Notes: generated from the letters alone by a model not told the origin. 42,363 nt of DNA from Candidatus Enterococcus willemsii (GCF_009933335.1 NZ_MAEL01000039.1:1-42363); one strand, 5' to 3'; counted from the first letter of the stretch, positions 10,568 through 19,431 are shown. Numbers and translations: made by a program.

Positions 10568-11296
10568 ATGCCGGAAAATCCTTATGACCATCCAAAATTT
10601 TTTGAACAATATAGCCAAATGTCACGCAGTCTCCAAGGTTTATCAGGGGCAGGTGAGTGGTCCACGCTACAAAAGCTTTTACCAGATTTTAAAGGAAAAC
10701 GAGTCTTAGACTTAGGTTGCGGCTATGGTTGGCATAGTATGTATGCCGCAGAAAATGGTGCGAAGGAAGTAATTGGTATCGATATTTCAGAGAAAATGTT
10801 AGCTGTAGCACGTGAAAAAACATCAGCGACGAATGTTTCTTATAAGCAAGAAAGCATGGAAGAATTCCATGCAAATCCGGAAACGTTCGATGTAGTCATT
10901 AGCTCTTTGGCACTACATTATGTCGAGGACTTTCAGCAAGTCGTTCAGAAAGTCTATCAAGCATTAACAACGGGAGGAACATTTATTTTTTCAGTGGAAC
11001 ATCCCGTCTTCACGGCAGAAGGTTCGCAAGATTGGACACGTGATGAAACCGGAACAATTGTCAATTTCCCTGTCGATAATTATTTCTTCGAGGGAAGACG
11101 GAACGTTCGGTTTCTAGGAGAAGAGATGACGAAGTACCATCGCACGCTAACCACTTATTTGGAAGTATTATTGAAAAATAATTTTACCTTGGAACATATC
11201 GTAGAACCGATGCCACCTGAGGATATGTTAGACATTCCAGGCATGCCAGATGAAATGCGCCGACCAATGATGCTGATTGTGCGTGCGAGAAAATAA
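10568..11296 (+). CDS. Class I SAM-dependent methyltransferase
   Basis: A 242-residue cytoplasmic methyltransferase of the UbiE/Methyltransf_11 type. SAM-binding motif I is VLDLGCGYGWHSMYAA, followed by the acidic residue of motif II in VIGIDIS. FDVVISSLALHYVED gives motif IV and TGGTFIFSVEHPVF gives the post-IV strand. It starts 2 nt after rsmA in the same operon and is followed by a strong terminator. The substrate cannot be predicted; small-molecule or tRNA methylation are both possible. Position after rsmA does not by itself imply an rRNA substrate. Confidence 0.88.
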   Translation: MPENPYDHPKFFEQYSQMSRSLQGLSGAGEWSTLQKLLPDFKGKRVLDLGCGYGWHSMYAAENGAKEVIGIDISEKMLAVAREKTSATNVSYKQESMEEFHANPETFDVVISSLALHYVEDFQQVVQKVYQALTTGGTFIFSVEHPVFTAEGSQDWTRDETGTIVNFPVDNYFFEGRRNVRFLGEEMTKYHRTLTTYLEVLLKNNFTLEHIVEPMPPEDMLDIPGMPDEMRRPMMLIVRARK

Positions 11297-11313
11297 TATA
11301 TAATTAGATTCCG

Positions 11314-11335
11314 TCACAGAAATTTCTGTGACGTT
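11314..11335 (+). terminator. Terminator of the tatD-rsmA operon
   Basis: A perfect 22-nt palindrome with arms CGTCACAGA and TCTGTGACG, followed by a run of seven T. It lies 17 nt past the methyltransferase stop. Confidence 0.92.
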
Positions 11336-11539
11336 TTTTTGTAAAATGAATTTTAAATGAGTTTTTTTTAATTTTTGTATTGTTTGTTTTAAAAGGGTTT
11401 TCGCGCTTTTTTTAACTGTTTGTAAATTTTTAAGACTTCAAAAATGTTTACTTGATGAGATTATTATGATAAGATTCAGAAAATTGAATAAACGAAACGA
11501 TGGTTCGCTATAAGAACCACTAAAATGAGGTGATTCAAA
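11336..11539 (+). promoter_or_regulatory. AT-rich control region of the IclR-type regulator, with inverted repeat
   Basis: No gene is visible in these 204 bases. A candidate promoter is TTTACT (11447-11452), 17 nt, TAAGAT (11470-11475). An inverted repeat, TGGTTC-N7-GAACCA, lies at 11501-11519, some 20 nt before the proposed start codon and downstream of the promoter. IclR proteins often bind such palindromes near their own promoter, so autoregulation is plausible but unproven. Confidence 0.4.
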
Positions 11540-12298
11540 ATTTTAAGCAGTGTACAGTTATCACTACAAGTGATGAAAAGTTTTACTACTAAAAAAACAG
11601 TTTGGGGTGTGAGAGAGTTAGCACGCGAACTTGAACAAAGTCATACTAAAATTTTCAGAATATTGGAAACAATGAAAGAAGAAGGTTTTGTCATTCAAAA
11701 TCCTGAAACAAAAAAATATAGTTTAGGGAGCCCTTTTATTGAATTAGGTAACGTTGCTAAAAAACAGTTTAATTTAGAAGAAGCCTTACGCCCATGCTTA
11801 ATTGAATTGAGAGATGCATTAGATGAATCGATTTTTTTAACAGTTATAAATAAAAATCAAGGACGAACGTTACTAGCTGTTGATTCACAGCAAGGTGTAA
11901 AATTTACAGCATTTGAAGGGAGTTTAGAACCTCTCTATGCAGGTGCATCTTATCGAGCTATTTTGGCATATCAAGAAGAAACATTTATTGATGAGATATT
12001 GTCTGAAAAAATGATTCCTTACACAGAAAAAACAATTTTAGACAAAACCGTTCATTATAAAAAATTAGAGGAGATAAAGCAAAAAGGGTACGCTATTTCT
12101 TATGGGGAGTATACCAAAGACGTGTGTGCAATTGCTTACCCGATTAAAGATGCTAGCAAAAAGGTTCGTGCATCGTTGACTATTTCTGGACCAATTTATC
12201 GTATTTCTGATGAAAAACAGCAATTAGCATTACAATTAGGAGCAAAAATACAACAAAAAATTGAACTTATTTTAGAACGTTCAAGTATTTATTTTTAA
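11540..12298 (+). CDS. IclR-family transcriptional regulator with probable ATT start
   Basis: A 252-residue regulator likely to control the adjacent ABC importer and enzyme operon in response to its substrate. The winged helix-turn-helix includes WGVRELARELEQSHTKIFRILETMKEEGFV; the effector domain contains FLTVINKNQGRTLLAVDS, YAGASYRAILAY, KQKGYAISYGEYTKDVCAIAYPI and RASLTISGPIYR. The first ATG/GTG codons (11570, 11573) would remove helix 1 and have no ribosome-binding site. Reading upstream in frame gives SSVQLSLQVMKSF, which matches the conserved IclR N-terminus, back to an ATT at 11540. GAGGTG sits 8 nt before that ATT, and a TGA closes the frame at 11531. I therefore propose AUU initiation. 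The alternative is a truncated start at 11570/11573 or a base error in an original ATG. Confidence 0.85.
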   Translation: MLSSVQLSLQVMKSFTTKKTVWGVRELARELEQSHTKIFRILETMKEEGFVIQNPETKKYSLGSPFIELGNVAKKQFNLEEALRPCLIELRDALDESIFLTVINKNQGRTLLAVDSQQGVKFTAFEGSLEPLYAGASYRAILAYQEETFIDEILSEKMIPYTEKTILDKTVHYKKLEEIKQKGYAISYGEYTKDVCAIAYPIKDASKKVRASLTISGPIYRISDEKQQLALQLGAKIQQKIELILERSSIYF

Positions 12299-12319
12299 AA
12301 AAAGAAAGAAGGAATGACA

Positions 12320-13924
12320 ATGAAAAAAAGGTTTAAAACACTCATGGTTTGTTTAACAGCAACTGCTTTATTAGCTGCTTGTGGTGGTAAAAGTGGCAAT
12401 TCAGAAGGGGAATCAAATGAAACGAAAACTCTGGACAGACCCTTTGTTTATGTTGCGCAACAAGTTGTAGGATCAATTGATCCAGCGAAAGTAATTGACG
12501 AGACAGAAATTATTGCTGCTGTAAATTTATACGATCCTTTATTTTATCCAGATGTAGAAAATGACAAAATGGATCCAGTTCCACACTTAGCAACAGAGTA
12601 TGAAGTTTCTGATGATGGATTAGTTTATACAATAAAGCTAAGAGATGATGTAACTTTCCATTCAGGCAATGCATTTACTGCAGATGACGTAGTGTATACA
12701 ATTCAACGAATGATAGCAATTGGGGAAGGAAATTCTTGGTTGTGGAACGGTGTATTAAATCCAGAAAATGTGAAAAAAATTGATGATTATACAGTTGAAT
12801 TCACATTGAACAATGCTTATGCTCCCTTCATTTCTTCAATGACTCAATTATTTATAGTCGATAGTAAGTTATTACAAGAAAACACTAAAGCCGATGATTA
12901 TGGTCAAGGCTATTTAGAAAGTAAAGAGGCTGGTTCAGGTCCATATACATTAACCAAATGGGATCGTGAATCGGAGCTAGATTATAAATCTTATGAAGAT
13001 TATTGGAAGGGGTGGGAAGATAATCAGTTCAAAGATATTCAAATGAAAATCATTACAGAGGAAGCTACCGTTAAAACACTTTTAGCTTCAGGTCAGGCAG
13101 ATATGGTTCATCAATGGTTAAATATCTCTGCTTATAAAGAATTTGAAGGCAATGATAAGTTAGTTGTTCAAAAAGATCCAAGTGCTAAATTGCAACACAT
13201 TCCAATGAATATGCAAAAAGCACCAACTGATGATGAGAACGTGCGTAAAGCAATTGCCTCAGCATTTGATTATAATACGGCAAATAAAGATATTTTAGGT
13301 GACTCAACACAAGCTGTTGGTCCAGTTCCAATTGTTGTTACAGGGAATAATCCGGATGCAACAGTTTATCAACAGGACTTAGAAAAAGCAAAAGAATATT
13401 TAGCTGATTCAAAATATGCAGGTCAAGATTTAAGTGTCGACTTTATGATTATGGGAGAAAATCCAGAGCAACGTCAATATGGCCAATTGGTTTCAGATAA
13501 TTTAGCGAAAATTGGTATTAAAGTCAATATTATTAATGCAACATGGCCTCAAATCACAGAGGCTGCAACCTCTGCAGAAAAAACACCAAACTTAACATTA
13601 ATTTCTGATTCATTGAAATACCCTCACGTAGATAGTCATACGTATGGTATTTATCATCCATCAACGCAGGGAAGTTTCCGTAGTATGAGTTGGTATGACG
13701 ATCAAGAAACAACTGAAGTTTTGGAAGCTGCTCGTAAAGAAATTGATATTGATAAACAATTAGATTTATACAAAGAAGCACAGAAATTAATTACTGAAAA
13801 AGCACCATCGATTTATGTGGCAAATCCTACGCACCATATTGCTTACGCAAACTATGTGGAAGGGTACAAATTTGTGGGATTGATGGGATATGATATTGCT
13901 TTTTACAATTTAAACATGAAGTAA
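12320..13924 (+). CDS. Dipeptide/oligopeptide-class ABC transporter substrate-binding lipoprotein
   Basis: A 534-residue family 5 solute-binding protein, the extracellular receptor of the importer encoded just downstream. The ATG at 12320 has AGAAGGA 6 nt before it; the ATG at 12314 directly abuts that site and is rejected. Residues 1 to about 20 are a lipoprotein signal ending in LLAACGG. The SBP_bac_5 signature appears as LATEYEVSDDGLVYTIKLRDDVTFHSG followed by FTADDVVYTIQRM. The family C-terminal region IDKQLDLYKEAQKLI and APSIYVANP is intact. Proteins of this class bind peptides, glutathione, nickel chelates or other small amides, so the ligand here is open. It is the first gene after the regulator and is followed by a leaky hairpin. 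Confidence 0.93.
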   Translation: MKKRFKTLMVCLTATALLAACGGKSGNSEGESNETKTLDRPFVYVAQQVVGSIDPAKVIDETEIIAAVNLYDPLFYPDVENDKMDPVPHLATEYEVSDDGLVYTIKLRDDVTFHSGNAFTADDVVYTIQRMIAIGEGNSWLWNGVLNPENVKKIDDYTVEFTLNNAYAPFISSMTQLFIVDSKLLQENTKADDYGQGYLESKEAGSGPYTLTKWDRESELDYKSYEDYWKGWEDNQFKDIQMKIITEEATVKTLLASGQADMVHQWLNISAYKEFEGNDKLVVQKDPSAKLQHIPMNMQKAPTDDENVRKAIASAFDYNTANKDILGDSTQAVGPVPIVVTGNNPDATVYQQDLEKAKEYLADSKYAGQDLSVDFMIMGENPEQRQYGQLVSDNLAKIGIKVNIINATWPQITEAATSAEKTPNLTLISDSLKYPHVDSHTYGIYHPSTQGSFRSMSWYDDQETTEVLEAARKEIDIDKQLDLYKEAQKLITEKAPSIYVANPTHHIAYANYVEGYKFVGLMGYDIAFYNLNMK

Positions 13925-13931
13925 ACTGTTG

Positions 13932-13982
13932 AGACAGCTATTCTGTAGATGTTCATTTATTGATTATCTGCAGGTGCTGTCT
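13932..13982 (+). terminator. Putative leaky terminator between SBP and permease genes
   Basis: AGACAGC (13932-13938) pairs with GCTGTCT (13976-13982), and inside it CTGTAGAT (13943-13950) pairs with ATCTGCAG (13966-13973) with one G-U pair. A short pyrimidine tail, TCCTTTTC, follows. The interrupted stem and poor T tract suggest partial termination or 3' end protection, giving more binding protein than membrane subunits. Confidence 0.65.
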
Positions 13983-14017
13983 TCCTTTTCAATCATTATA
14001 AGAGAGGAGTTAGTGAA

Positions 14018-15019
14018 ATGGGAAGATTTATAGGTAAACGTATTATTGGATTGATTCCTACAATTCTAGGATTAATTTTACTGATTTTTCTATTATCTAG
14101 AATTATGCCTGGGGATTCGGTTCGTTTAGCGTTAGGACCCGAAGCAACGCAAGAACAGATTTTAGCAATGGAAAACAAGTTAGGGCTACATGATTCGTTG
14201 ATTATACAATTTTTTAATTATATAAAAGGATTATTTGTAGGAGATATGGGACTTTCTCTACGTTCTGGTCGAAATGTATGGTTAGACATTCAAGATACTT
14301 TTCCAGCAACCTTCGAATTGTCGCTTGTGTCAATGATTATTTCAGTAGCAGTAGGGATTCCTTTGGGGATTTATTCAGCTGTTAAGAACAACAAAATTTC
14401 AGATCATATTATTCGTATTGTTTCATTATCGGGAATTGCTTTGCCACGATTTTGGTTAGCGATTTTACTGCAATTAATTTTTTCTTATTGGTTAGGTTTA
14501 TTTCCTGTTATTGGACGTGGGGATGTGCCTGTCGATACAATTACGGGCATGCGATTAGTGGATAGTTTAATTACAGGTAATTTTGCAGGATTTACAGATA
14601 GTTTTACACATATCTTATTACCAGCAATTGCATTATCTATTGCTACAGCAGCACAAATTATTCGAATGACCCGAACGAATATGATTGATCAAATGAATAA
14701 AGATTATGTACTTGCTGCAGAATCTTATGGATTGCCAGAAAATTTAGTATATCAACGCTATATGTTGAAAAATGCCTTTATTTCTGTTCTAACAACGGTT
14801 GGGATGCAATTTGGTTCATTAATCGGAAATGCTTTTTTAGTAGAAGCAGTTTTTGGTTGGCCAGGGATGGCTCAGTATGCGATTCAAGGTATTTTATACA
14901 AAGACTACAACGCGATTATCGGTGTGACATTAGTTATTGGTTTATTCTTTGTGGTTATTAATGTGATTGTGGACTTATTGTATGGATTCTTTGATCCAAA
15001 AATTAAATTGGAAGGTTAA
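14018..15019 (+). CDS. DppB/OppB-type ABC transporter permease
   Basis: A 333-residue inner membrane subunit. An N-terminal helix (MGRFIGKRIIGLIPTILGLI) and an extracytoplasmic segment are followed by five core helices. The N-terminal region carries RIMPGDSVRLALGPEATQEQI, typical of DppB proteins. The EAA loop that contacts the ATPases is MNKDYVLAAESYGLPENLVYQRYMLKNA (rough residues 225-255), with the usual EAA-x3-G pattern. A GAGAGGAG site precedes the ATG. It pairs with the next gene as the heterodimeric channel. Confidence 0.93.
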   Translation: MGRFIGKRIIGLIPTILGLILLIFLLSRIMPGDSVRLALGPEATQEQILAMENKLGLHDSLIIQFFNYIKGLFVGDMGLSLRSGRNVWLDIQDTFPATFELSLVSMIISVAVGIPLGIYSAVKNNKISDHIIRIVSLSGIALPRFWLAILLQLIFSYWLGLFPVIGRGDVPVDTITGMRLVDSLITGNFAGFTDSFTHILLPAIALSIATAAQIIRMTRTNMIDQMNKDYVLAAESYGLPENLVYQRYMLKNAFISVLTTVGMQFGSLIGNAFLVEAVFGWPGMAQYAIQGILYKDYNAIIGVTLVIGLFFVVINVIVDLLYGFFDPKIKLEG

Positions 15020-15046
15020 GTAACTGGAATACTATGGGAGGTTCAT

Positions 15047-15910
15047 ATGGAAGCAAATATAAAAAAAAGAAAAGCTCCGGGAAAGATTCGTAAACTCCTA
15101 AAAAATAAATTGACACTTATTGGTTTGATTATTGTATTCGTAGTCATCATTGCTGCGGTTTTTGCTGATTTTATTGCACCACACCCAGACGATGTGACAG
15201 GGTCCATTGATTTTTCATTAATGAATCAACCACCAAGCGGTCAGTATTTATTTGGGACAGATGAAGCTGGAAGAGACATCTTTAGCCGTGTATTATTTGG
15301 AGCTCGCTACTCATTAGTGATGGGGGTTATTGTGTTAACTGTTGCGATTGTGATTGGAGTGCCTTTAGGATTGATTGCAGGATTTTGGGGAGGGAAAGTG
15401 AATGCTGTTATTATGCGATTGACAGATATCTTTTTATCTATTCCTTCAATTATTCTAGCAATGGCTGTAGCCGCCATTATGGAACCTTCATTGATTAATT
15501 CAATGGTGGCAATTTCTTTTGGTTGGTGGCCATGGTTTACTCGTCTAGTACAGGCAGAAACATTAAAAATCAAAAACGAACAATTTATTTTAGCCTCAGA
15601 AGGTATTGGTGCGAGTAAATGGCGCATAGCGTTTATAGAAATCTTACCTAATTGTTTATCAACGATTATTGTTAAAGCATCCACAGATATTGGATTTGTA
15701 ATTCTAACTGGTGCTAGTTTAGGATTTTTAGGATTAGGTGCACAACCGCCAGCACCAGAATGGGGAACGATGGTTGCAGAGGGACGTGTTTATTTACCTA
15801 CGATGTGGTGGCAAACAACATTTCCTGGATTAGCAATATTAGTGACAGTTTTAGGATTCAATCTGCTAGGAGATGGCTTAAGAGATTATTTTGATGTGAA
15901 AGTAGACTAG
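15047..15910 (+). CDS. DppC/OppC-type ABC transporter permease
   Basis: A 287-residue second permease subunit. It has the OppC N-terminal segment with one helix (KLTLIGLIIVFVVIIAAVFA) and the family box YLFGTDEAGRDIFSRVLFGARYSL. The EAA loop is FILASEGIGASKWRIAFIEILPN near residues 183-207. AGGAGG-like sequence GGGAGG precedes the ATG by 6 nt. It ends 11 nt before the ATPase gene, consistent with one transcript. Domain content and length are normal for DppC. Confidence 0.93.
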   Translation: MEANIKKRKAPGKIRKLLKNKLTLIGLIIVFVVIIAAVFADFIAPHPDDVTGSIDFSLMNQPPSGQYLFGTDEAGRDIFSRVLFGARYSLVMGVIVLTVAIVIGVPLGLIAGFWGGKVNAVIMRLTDIFLSIPSIILAMAVAAIMEPSLINSMVAISFGWWPWFTRLVQAETLKIKNEQFILASEGIGASKWRIAFIEILPNCLSTIIVKASTDIGFVILTGASLGFLGLGAQPPAPEWGTMVAEGRVYLPTMWWQTTFPGLAILVTVLGFNLLGDGLRDYFDVKVD

Positions 15911-15921
15911 GGGGGCAGAAG

Positions 15922-16755
15922 ATGGCAGCTGATAATTTATTAGAAATTAAAGACTTATCGATTAGTTTTAAAAATGGCCCAGAAGCTGTACCAACGCTTC
16001 ATAATGTCAGTATCTCCTTAAAACCCGGAGAACTAGTGACAATTGTTGGGGAGTCAGGGAGTGGAAAAACAATTACGGTTCGATCAATCTTGGGTCTATT
16101 AAAAACTCCACCAACTATTTATACAGGAGGAAGCATTCTTTATAAAGGGCAAGATTTATTGAAAAATAAGAAAAAAGATTGGCGTGCAATTCGTGGGAAA
16201 GAAATTTCAATGGTTTTTCAAGATCCTATGACAGCATTGAATCCTGTGTTTACAATAGGTGAACAAATGATGAATGTTTATTTGTATCAAGGGAAAAAAC
16301 GAGCCGGAAGATGGTTTTCTAAACCATCAAAAGAAGAGCGAAAAGCTGCTCGAAATCGAGCAATTGAATTATTAAATAAAATGAGTTTGCCTGATCCAGA
16401 AGGTTTACTGGAACGCTATCCTTTTGAATTGAGTGGAGGAATGCGTCAACGAATTGTGATTGCGTTGGCACTCGTGCATACACCAAAACTGTTAATTGCT
16501 GATGAACCAGGAACAGCATTAGATGTTACTGTCCAAAATAGCATTAACAGAGAATTACAACGATTGGTAAAAGAGGAAGGAATTTCCATGCTATATATTA
16601 CTCATAATTTAGGTGTTGCAAAAGAAATGGGTGAACGAACTTATGTCATGCAATATGGAAAAGTAGTGGAAGAAGGAACGACAGAAGAGGTATTTTTACG
16701 ACCTCAAGAAGCATACACCAAAGATTTACTTCAAGCATTACCGAAGCTTGTCTAG
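15922..16755 (+). CDS. DppD/OppD-type ABC transporter ATPase
   Basis: A 277-residue ATPase of the peptide/nickel importer class. Walker A is GESGSGKT, the Q-loop is MVFQDPMTALNPVF, the signature is LSGGMRQRIVIALAL and Walker B is LLIADEPGTALD. The C-terminus is shorter than in OppD proteins with a complete oligopeptide C-terminal extension, and I see no Fe-S cysteine cluster of the OppD type. GGGGGG precedes the start by a few bases. Its end is upstream of the next ATG by 16 nt. Confidence 0.93.
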   Translation: MAADNLLEIKDLSISFKNGPEAVPTLHNVSISLKPGELVTIVGESGSGKTITVRSILGLLKTPPTIYTGGSILYKGQDLLKNKKKDWRAIRGKEISMVFQDPMTALNPVFTIGEQMMNVYLYQGKKRAGRWFSKPSKEERKAARNRAIELLNKMSLPDPEGLLERYPFELSGGMRQRIVIALALVHTPKLLIADEPGTALDVTVQNSINRELQRLVKEEGISMLYITHNLGVAKEMGERTYVMQYGKVVEEGTTEEVFLRPQEAYTKDLLQALPKLV

Positions 16756-16771
16756 AGAGGGGGCAAACGGA

Positions 16772-17602
16772 ATGGAGAATCAGCCAATTATAGAAGTGCA
16801 AGGGCTAAACAAAGAATTTATTGTGAATGGCAAAAAACGTGGACAAAAGAAGACCGTTCATGCTGTAAATAATGTTTCTTTCTCAATGAAACGAGGAACA
16901 ACTTTGGCTGTGGTCGGAGAATCCGGGAGTGGAAAAACAACATTAGCAAAAATGATTATGCGTTTTGAACCAATTACTGCAGGAAAAATTCTATTCAATG
17001 GCAACGATATTAGTCAAATCAAAGGAAAAGATGCATTGAAAGCATTTCGTAAACAAATTCAAATGGTTCATCAAGATCCAACGTCTTCTTTGAATCCAAG
17101 TAAAACAATTCGTGAAATTATTGAAGAACCATTACTTGTTCATCGGTATGGGGATTCCAAGGCACGTTTGGAAAAAGTGAAGGAATTAATTCAGATTGTT
17201 GAATTACCAATTGATTTTTTAGAACGATATCCACATATGTTAAGTGGGGGGCAGAAACAGCGGGTAGGAATTGCTAGAGCAATTGCATTAGATTCAGAAT
17301 TAATTATTTTGGATGAACCAACATCAGCTTTAGATGTATCTGTACAAGCTAAAATTATTCAATTGTTAGAAAATTTACAAGAAAAATATCACTTGTCGTA
17401 TCTATTTATTACACATGATTTGGCATTGGTAAAGAATTTTTCAAATAATGTTATTGTAATGCAATTAGGTAATTTAGTAGAACAAGGAAGTGTTGAGGAA
17501 ATTTTTCATCATGCCAAAGAAGTTTATACAAAGAAATTATTAAAGTCTATTCCAGTGGTAGAACCAGCAGAACAAGCATATTTGGATAGTATTGTGATTT
17601 AA
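16772..17602 (+). CDS. DppF/OppF-type ABC transporter ATPase
   Basis: A 276-residue second ATPase that would heterodimerise with the preceding one. I start at the ATG at 16772, preceded by GAGAGGGGG; a longer reading from a TTG at 16748 overlaps the upstream gene without a ribosome-binding site. Walker A is GESGSGKTT, Q-loop MVHQDPTSSLNPS, signature LSGGQKQRVGIARAIA and Walker B LIILDEPTSALD. The C-terminal oligo_HPY-like region (AKEVYTKKLLKSIPVVEP) is present. It completes a five-gene importer and is followed within about 50 nt by the DUF917 gene. Confidence 0.93.
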   Translation: MENQPIIEVQGLNKEFIVNGKKRGQKKTVHAVNNVSFSMKRGTTLAVVGESGSGKTTLAKMIMRFEPITAGKILFNGNDISQIKGKDALKAFRKQIQMVHQDPTSSLNPSKTIREIIEEPLLVHRYGDSKARLEKVKELIQIVELPIDFLERYPHMLSGGQKQRVGIARAIALDSELIILDEPTSALDVSVQAKIIQLLENLQEKYHLSYLFITHDLALVKNFSNNVIVMQLGNLVEQGSVEEIFHHAKEVYTKKLLKSIPVVEPAEQAYLDSIVI

Positions 17603-17653
17603 AAAAGGTATTGATCGAGTCTATTTTGTGATTATGGAGAAGGAGGAACGGGT

Positions 17654-18754
17654 TTGTATATTGATGAAACGAAAATTGAAGCATTAGCACTAGGGGGGAT
17701 TATCCTAGGTGGTGGCGGTGGTGGCAGCATGGATTACGGCATAGAAAATGCCAAAATTTCTTTGGCCAATGGTCGTCAACCACAGGTGATTCCAGTGGAT
17801 GAACTGCCTGAAAATGCGACGGTATTAACAATTTCAGCAGTAGGAGCACCTTCTGCAACAGATCAATATGTAGTAGAACAAAATTTTGTAGAAATTATTG
17901 AGTTGTTAGAAAAAAATTATGATTTAACCATTGATGCTTTAATTACAAATGAGATGGGGGGAGGATCTAGTTTTAATGCGTTTATACCATCAGCTTTAAA
18001 ACAAATTCCTATGGTAGATGCCTCTTGCAATGGTCGTGCACATCCATTGGGAACTATGGGAGCTATGGGATTATCTGAAAAAAAAGGATACATCACGCAA
18101 CAATCAGCAGTTGGTGGAAATCCCTTAAAGAATAAAGAAGTTCAGTTAGTCACACAAGGCTCTGTTAATGCAACGTCTACTTTAATTCGACAAGCAGCTG
18201 TTGAAGCAGGCGGTTTAGTAGTCGTAGCAAGAAATCCTGTTAATAAAGAATTTATCCAAAAAAATGCAGCATTAGGTACATTAACACAATCATATGAGGT
18301 TGGGAGTGCGTTTTTACAAGGCGTGACGCCACGAGAAAAAGTGATGAATGTTGCAGATTACCTTGGTGGAACAATGGTTTGTCAAGGAATTGTAGAAGAA
18401 TTTGAATTAACAATGAACGGTGGATTGGATGAAGGAAAATTCATTGTAAGACAAAAAGATGATGAATATGTTCTATATATATGGAATGAATATATGGCAT
18501 TAGATAAAAATGGAGAACGTCAGAGTACGTTTCCAGATTTATTGATGTCATTTGATCAAGAGACGGGTTTACCCATTACTACCGCTGAATTAAAGGAAGG
18601 ACAAGCTATCTTCGTCTTGCAAGTACCTTATCAAAAATTAGCTTTAGGTGCAGGAATGTTTGAAATATCAGGTTACAAACGGATTGAACAAGTTTTAGGC
18701 ATTGAGATAGTAGCATATGTTCAAGAATTGATAGGAAATGATTATTATGAATAA
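17654..18754 (+). CDS. DUF917 family protein (S-methyl thiohydantoin desulfurase-like)
   Basis: A 366-residue cytoplasmic protein of the DUF917 family. It starts with TTG, 7 nt after a strong AGGAGG, and the start gives the family-typical N-terminus YIDETKIEALALGGIILGGG with a glycine-rich loop. Further conserved-looking stretches are TNEMGGGSSFNAFIPSALK, MVDASCNGRAHPLGTMG and a C-terminal ELKEGQAIFVLQVPY. One characterised branch acts on S-methyl thiohydantoin in ergothioneine breakdown, and relatives are often found near hydantoinases. That makes a hydantoin-like or other cyclic amide substrate a reasonable guess, no more. It is in one operon with the importer and overlaps the AroM gene by 8 nt. 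Confidence 0.88.
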   Translation: MYIDETKIEALALGGIILGGGGGGSMDYGIENAKISLANGRQPQVIPVDELPENATVLTISAVGAPSATDQYVVEQNFVEIIELLEKNYDLTIDALITNEMGGGSSFNAFIPSALKQIPMVDASCNGRAHPLGTMGAMGLSEKKGYITQQSAVGGNPLKNKEVQLVTQGSVNATSTLIRQAAVEAGGLVVVARNPVNKEFIQKNAALGTLTQSYEVGSAFLQGVTPREKVMNVADYLGGTMVCQGIVEEFELTMNGGLDEGKFIVRQKDDEYVLYIWNEYMALDKNGERQSTFPDLLMSFDQETGLPITTAELKEGQAIFVLQVPYQKLALGAGMFEISGYKRIEQVLGIEIVAYVQELIGNDYYE

Positions 18755-19427
18755 AATTGTCTTTATCACTATCGGTGAAGCTCCACGTAGAGATATTGAA
18801 GACTCTTTTCTGGCTTTTTTTAATGATAATTCAAACGTCTCACAAGTAGGAATACTTGATGGATTGACAGTAGAGGAAGCTTTTCAGCAATTTCAGCCAG
18901 AAAAACAAGAAGAAGTTCTGGTTAGTACATTTTGTAATGGACAAGGGATTCAAATGTCGAAAGAAAAAGTACAGCAACGATTGCAACAAAAAATTATTAG
19001 CCTTGAAGAACAGGGCGTGGATGTGATTGTTATTCTATGTACAGCAGAATTTGAAAAATTGGTAACGAAAAATGCAGTATTGATTGAACCAGAACAAGTT
19101 TTATTGCCTTATATACATGAAAAATTTTTTAATCAATCGTTAGGTGTTATTTTACCATTAAGCAATCAAATCGAATCAGCTCGTGAGAAATGGCGAGCAA
19201 AGGGGATGAATCCAGTATTTGAAGCTGCGTCTCCGTATAAGTTTTCGAAGAAGCAATTTATGGAAGTTGGTCAACTACTTCAATCAGAAGGGATTGAAGT
19301 AATTGTTTTAGATTGTATGGGATACAGTCGCTCCATGAGAGAATTTCTTATGACTGTTACGAATCTACCTGTGTATCAAAGTAATGAATTATTATTTGAA
19401 TATGTACAAACAATGTTCGAGGAGTGA
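18747..19427 (+). CDS. AroM family protein, Asp/Glu racemase-like fold
   Basis: A 226-residue protein resembling E. coli AroM, whose function is unknown. I prefer the ATG at 18747 (11 nt after a weak AGG) to the ATG at 18738, which lies too close to any ribosome-binding site. IVFITIGEAPRRDIE is the family N-terminus. Two cysteines occur in equivalent settings, Cys98 in VIVILCTAEFE and Cys190 in VIVLDCMGYSRSMREF. This twofold arrangement recalls the two catalytic cysteines of aspartate/glutamate and hydantoin racemases. An isomerase or racemase role in the pathway is therefore plausible but inferred. Overlap with the DUF917 gene suggests coupled translation. Confidence 0.85.
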   Translation: MNKIVFITIGEAPRRDIEDSFLAFFNDNSNVSQVGILDGLTVEEAFQQFQPEKQEEVLVSTFCNGQGIQMSKEKVQQRLQQKIISLEEQGVDVIVILCTAEFEKLVTKNAVLIEPEQVLLPYIHEKFFNQSLGVILPLSNQIESAREKWRAKGMNPVFEAASPYKFSKKQFMEVGQLLQSEGIEVIVLDCMGYSRSMREFLMTVTNLPVYQSNELLFEYVQTMFEE

Positions 19428-19431
19428 AAAT

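Noticed and set aside
15307-15684. Antisense open frame of 125 codons inside the DppC-type permease gene
   Set aside because: It lies wholly antisense to a strong coding sequence and its length is explained by codon bias of hydrophobic residues.
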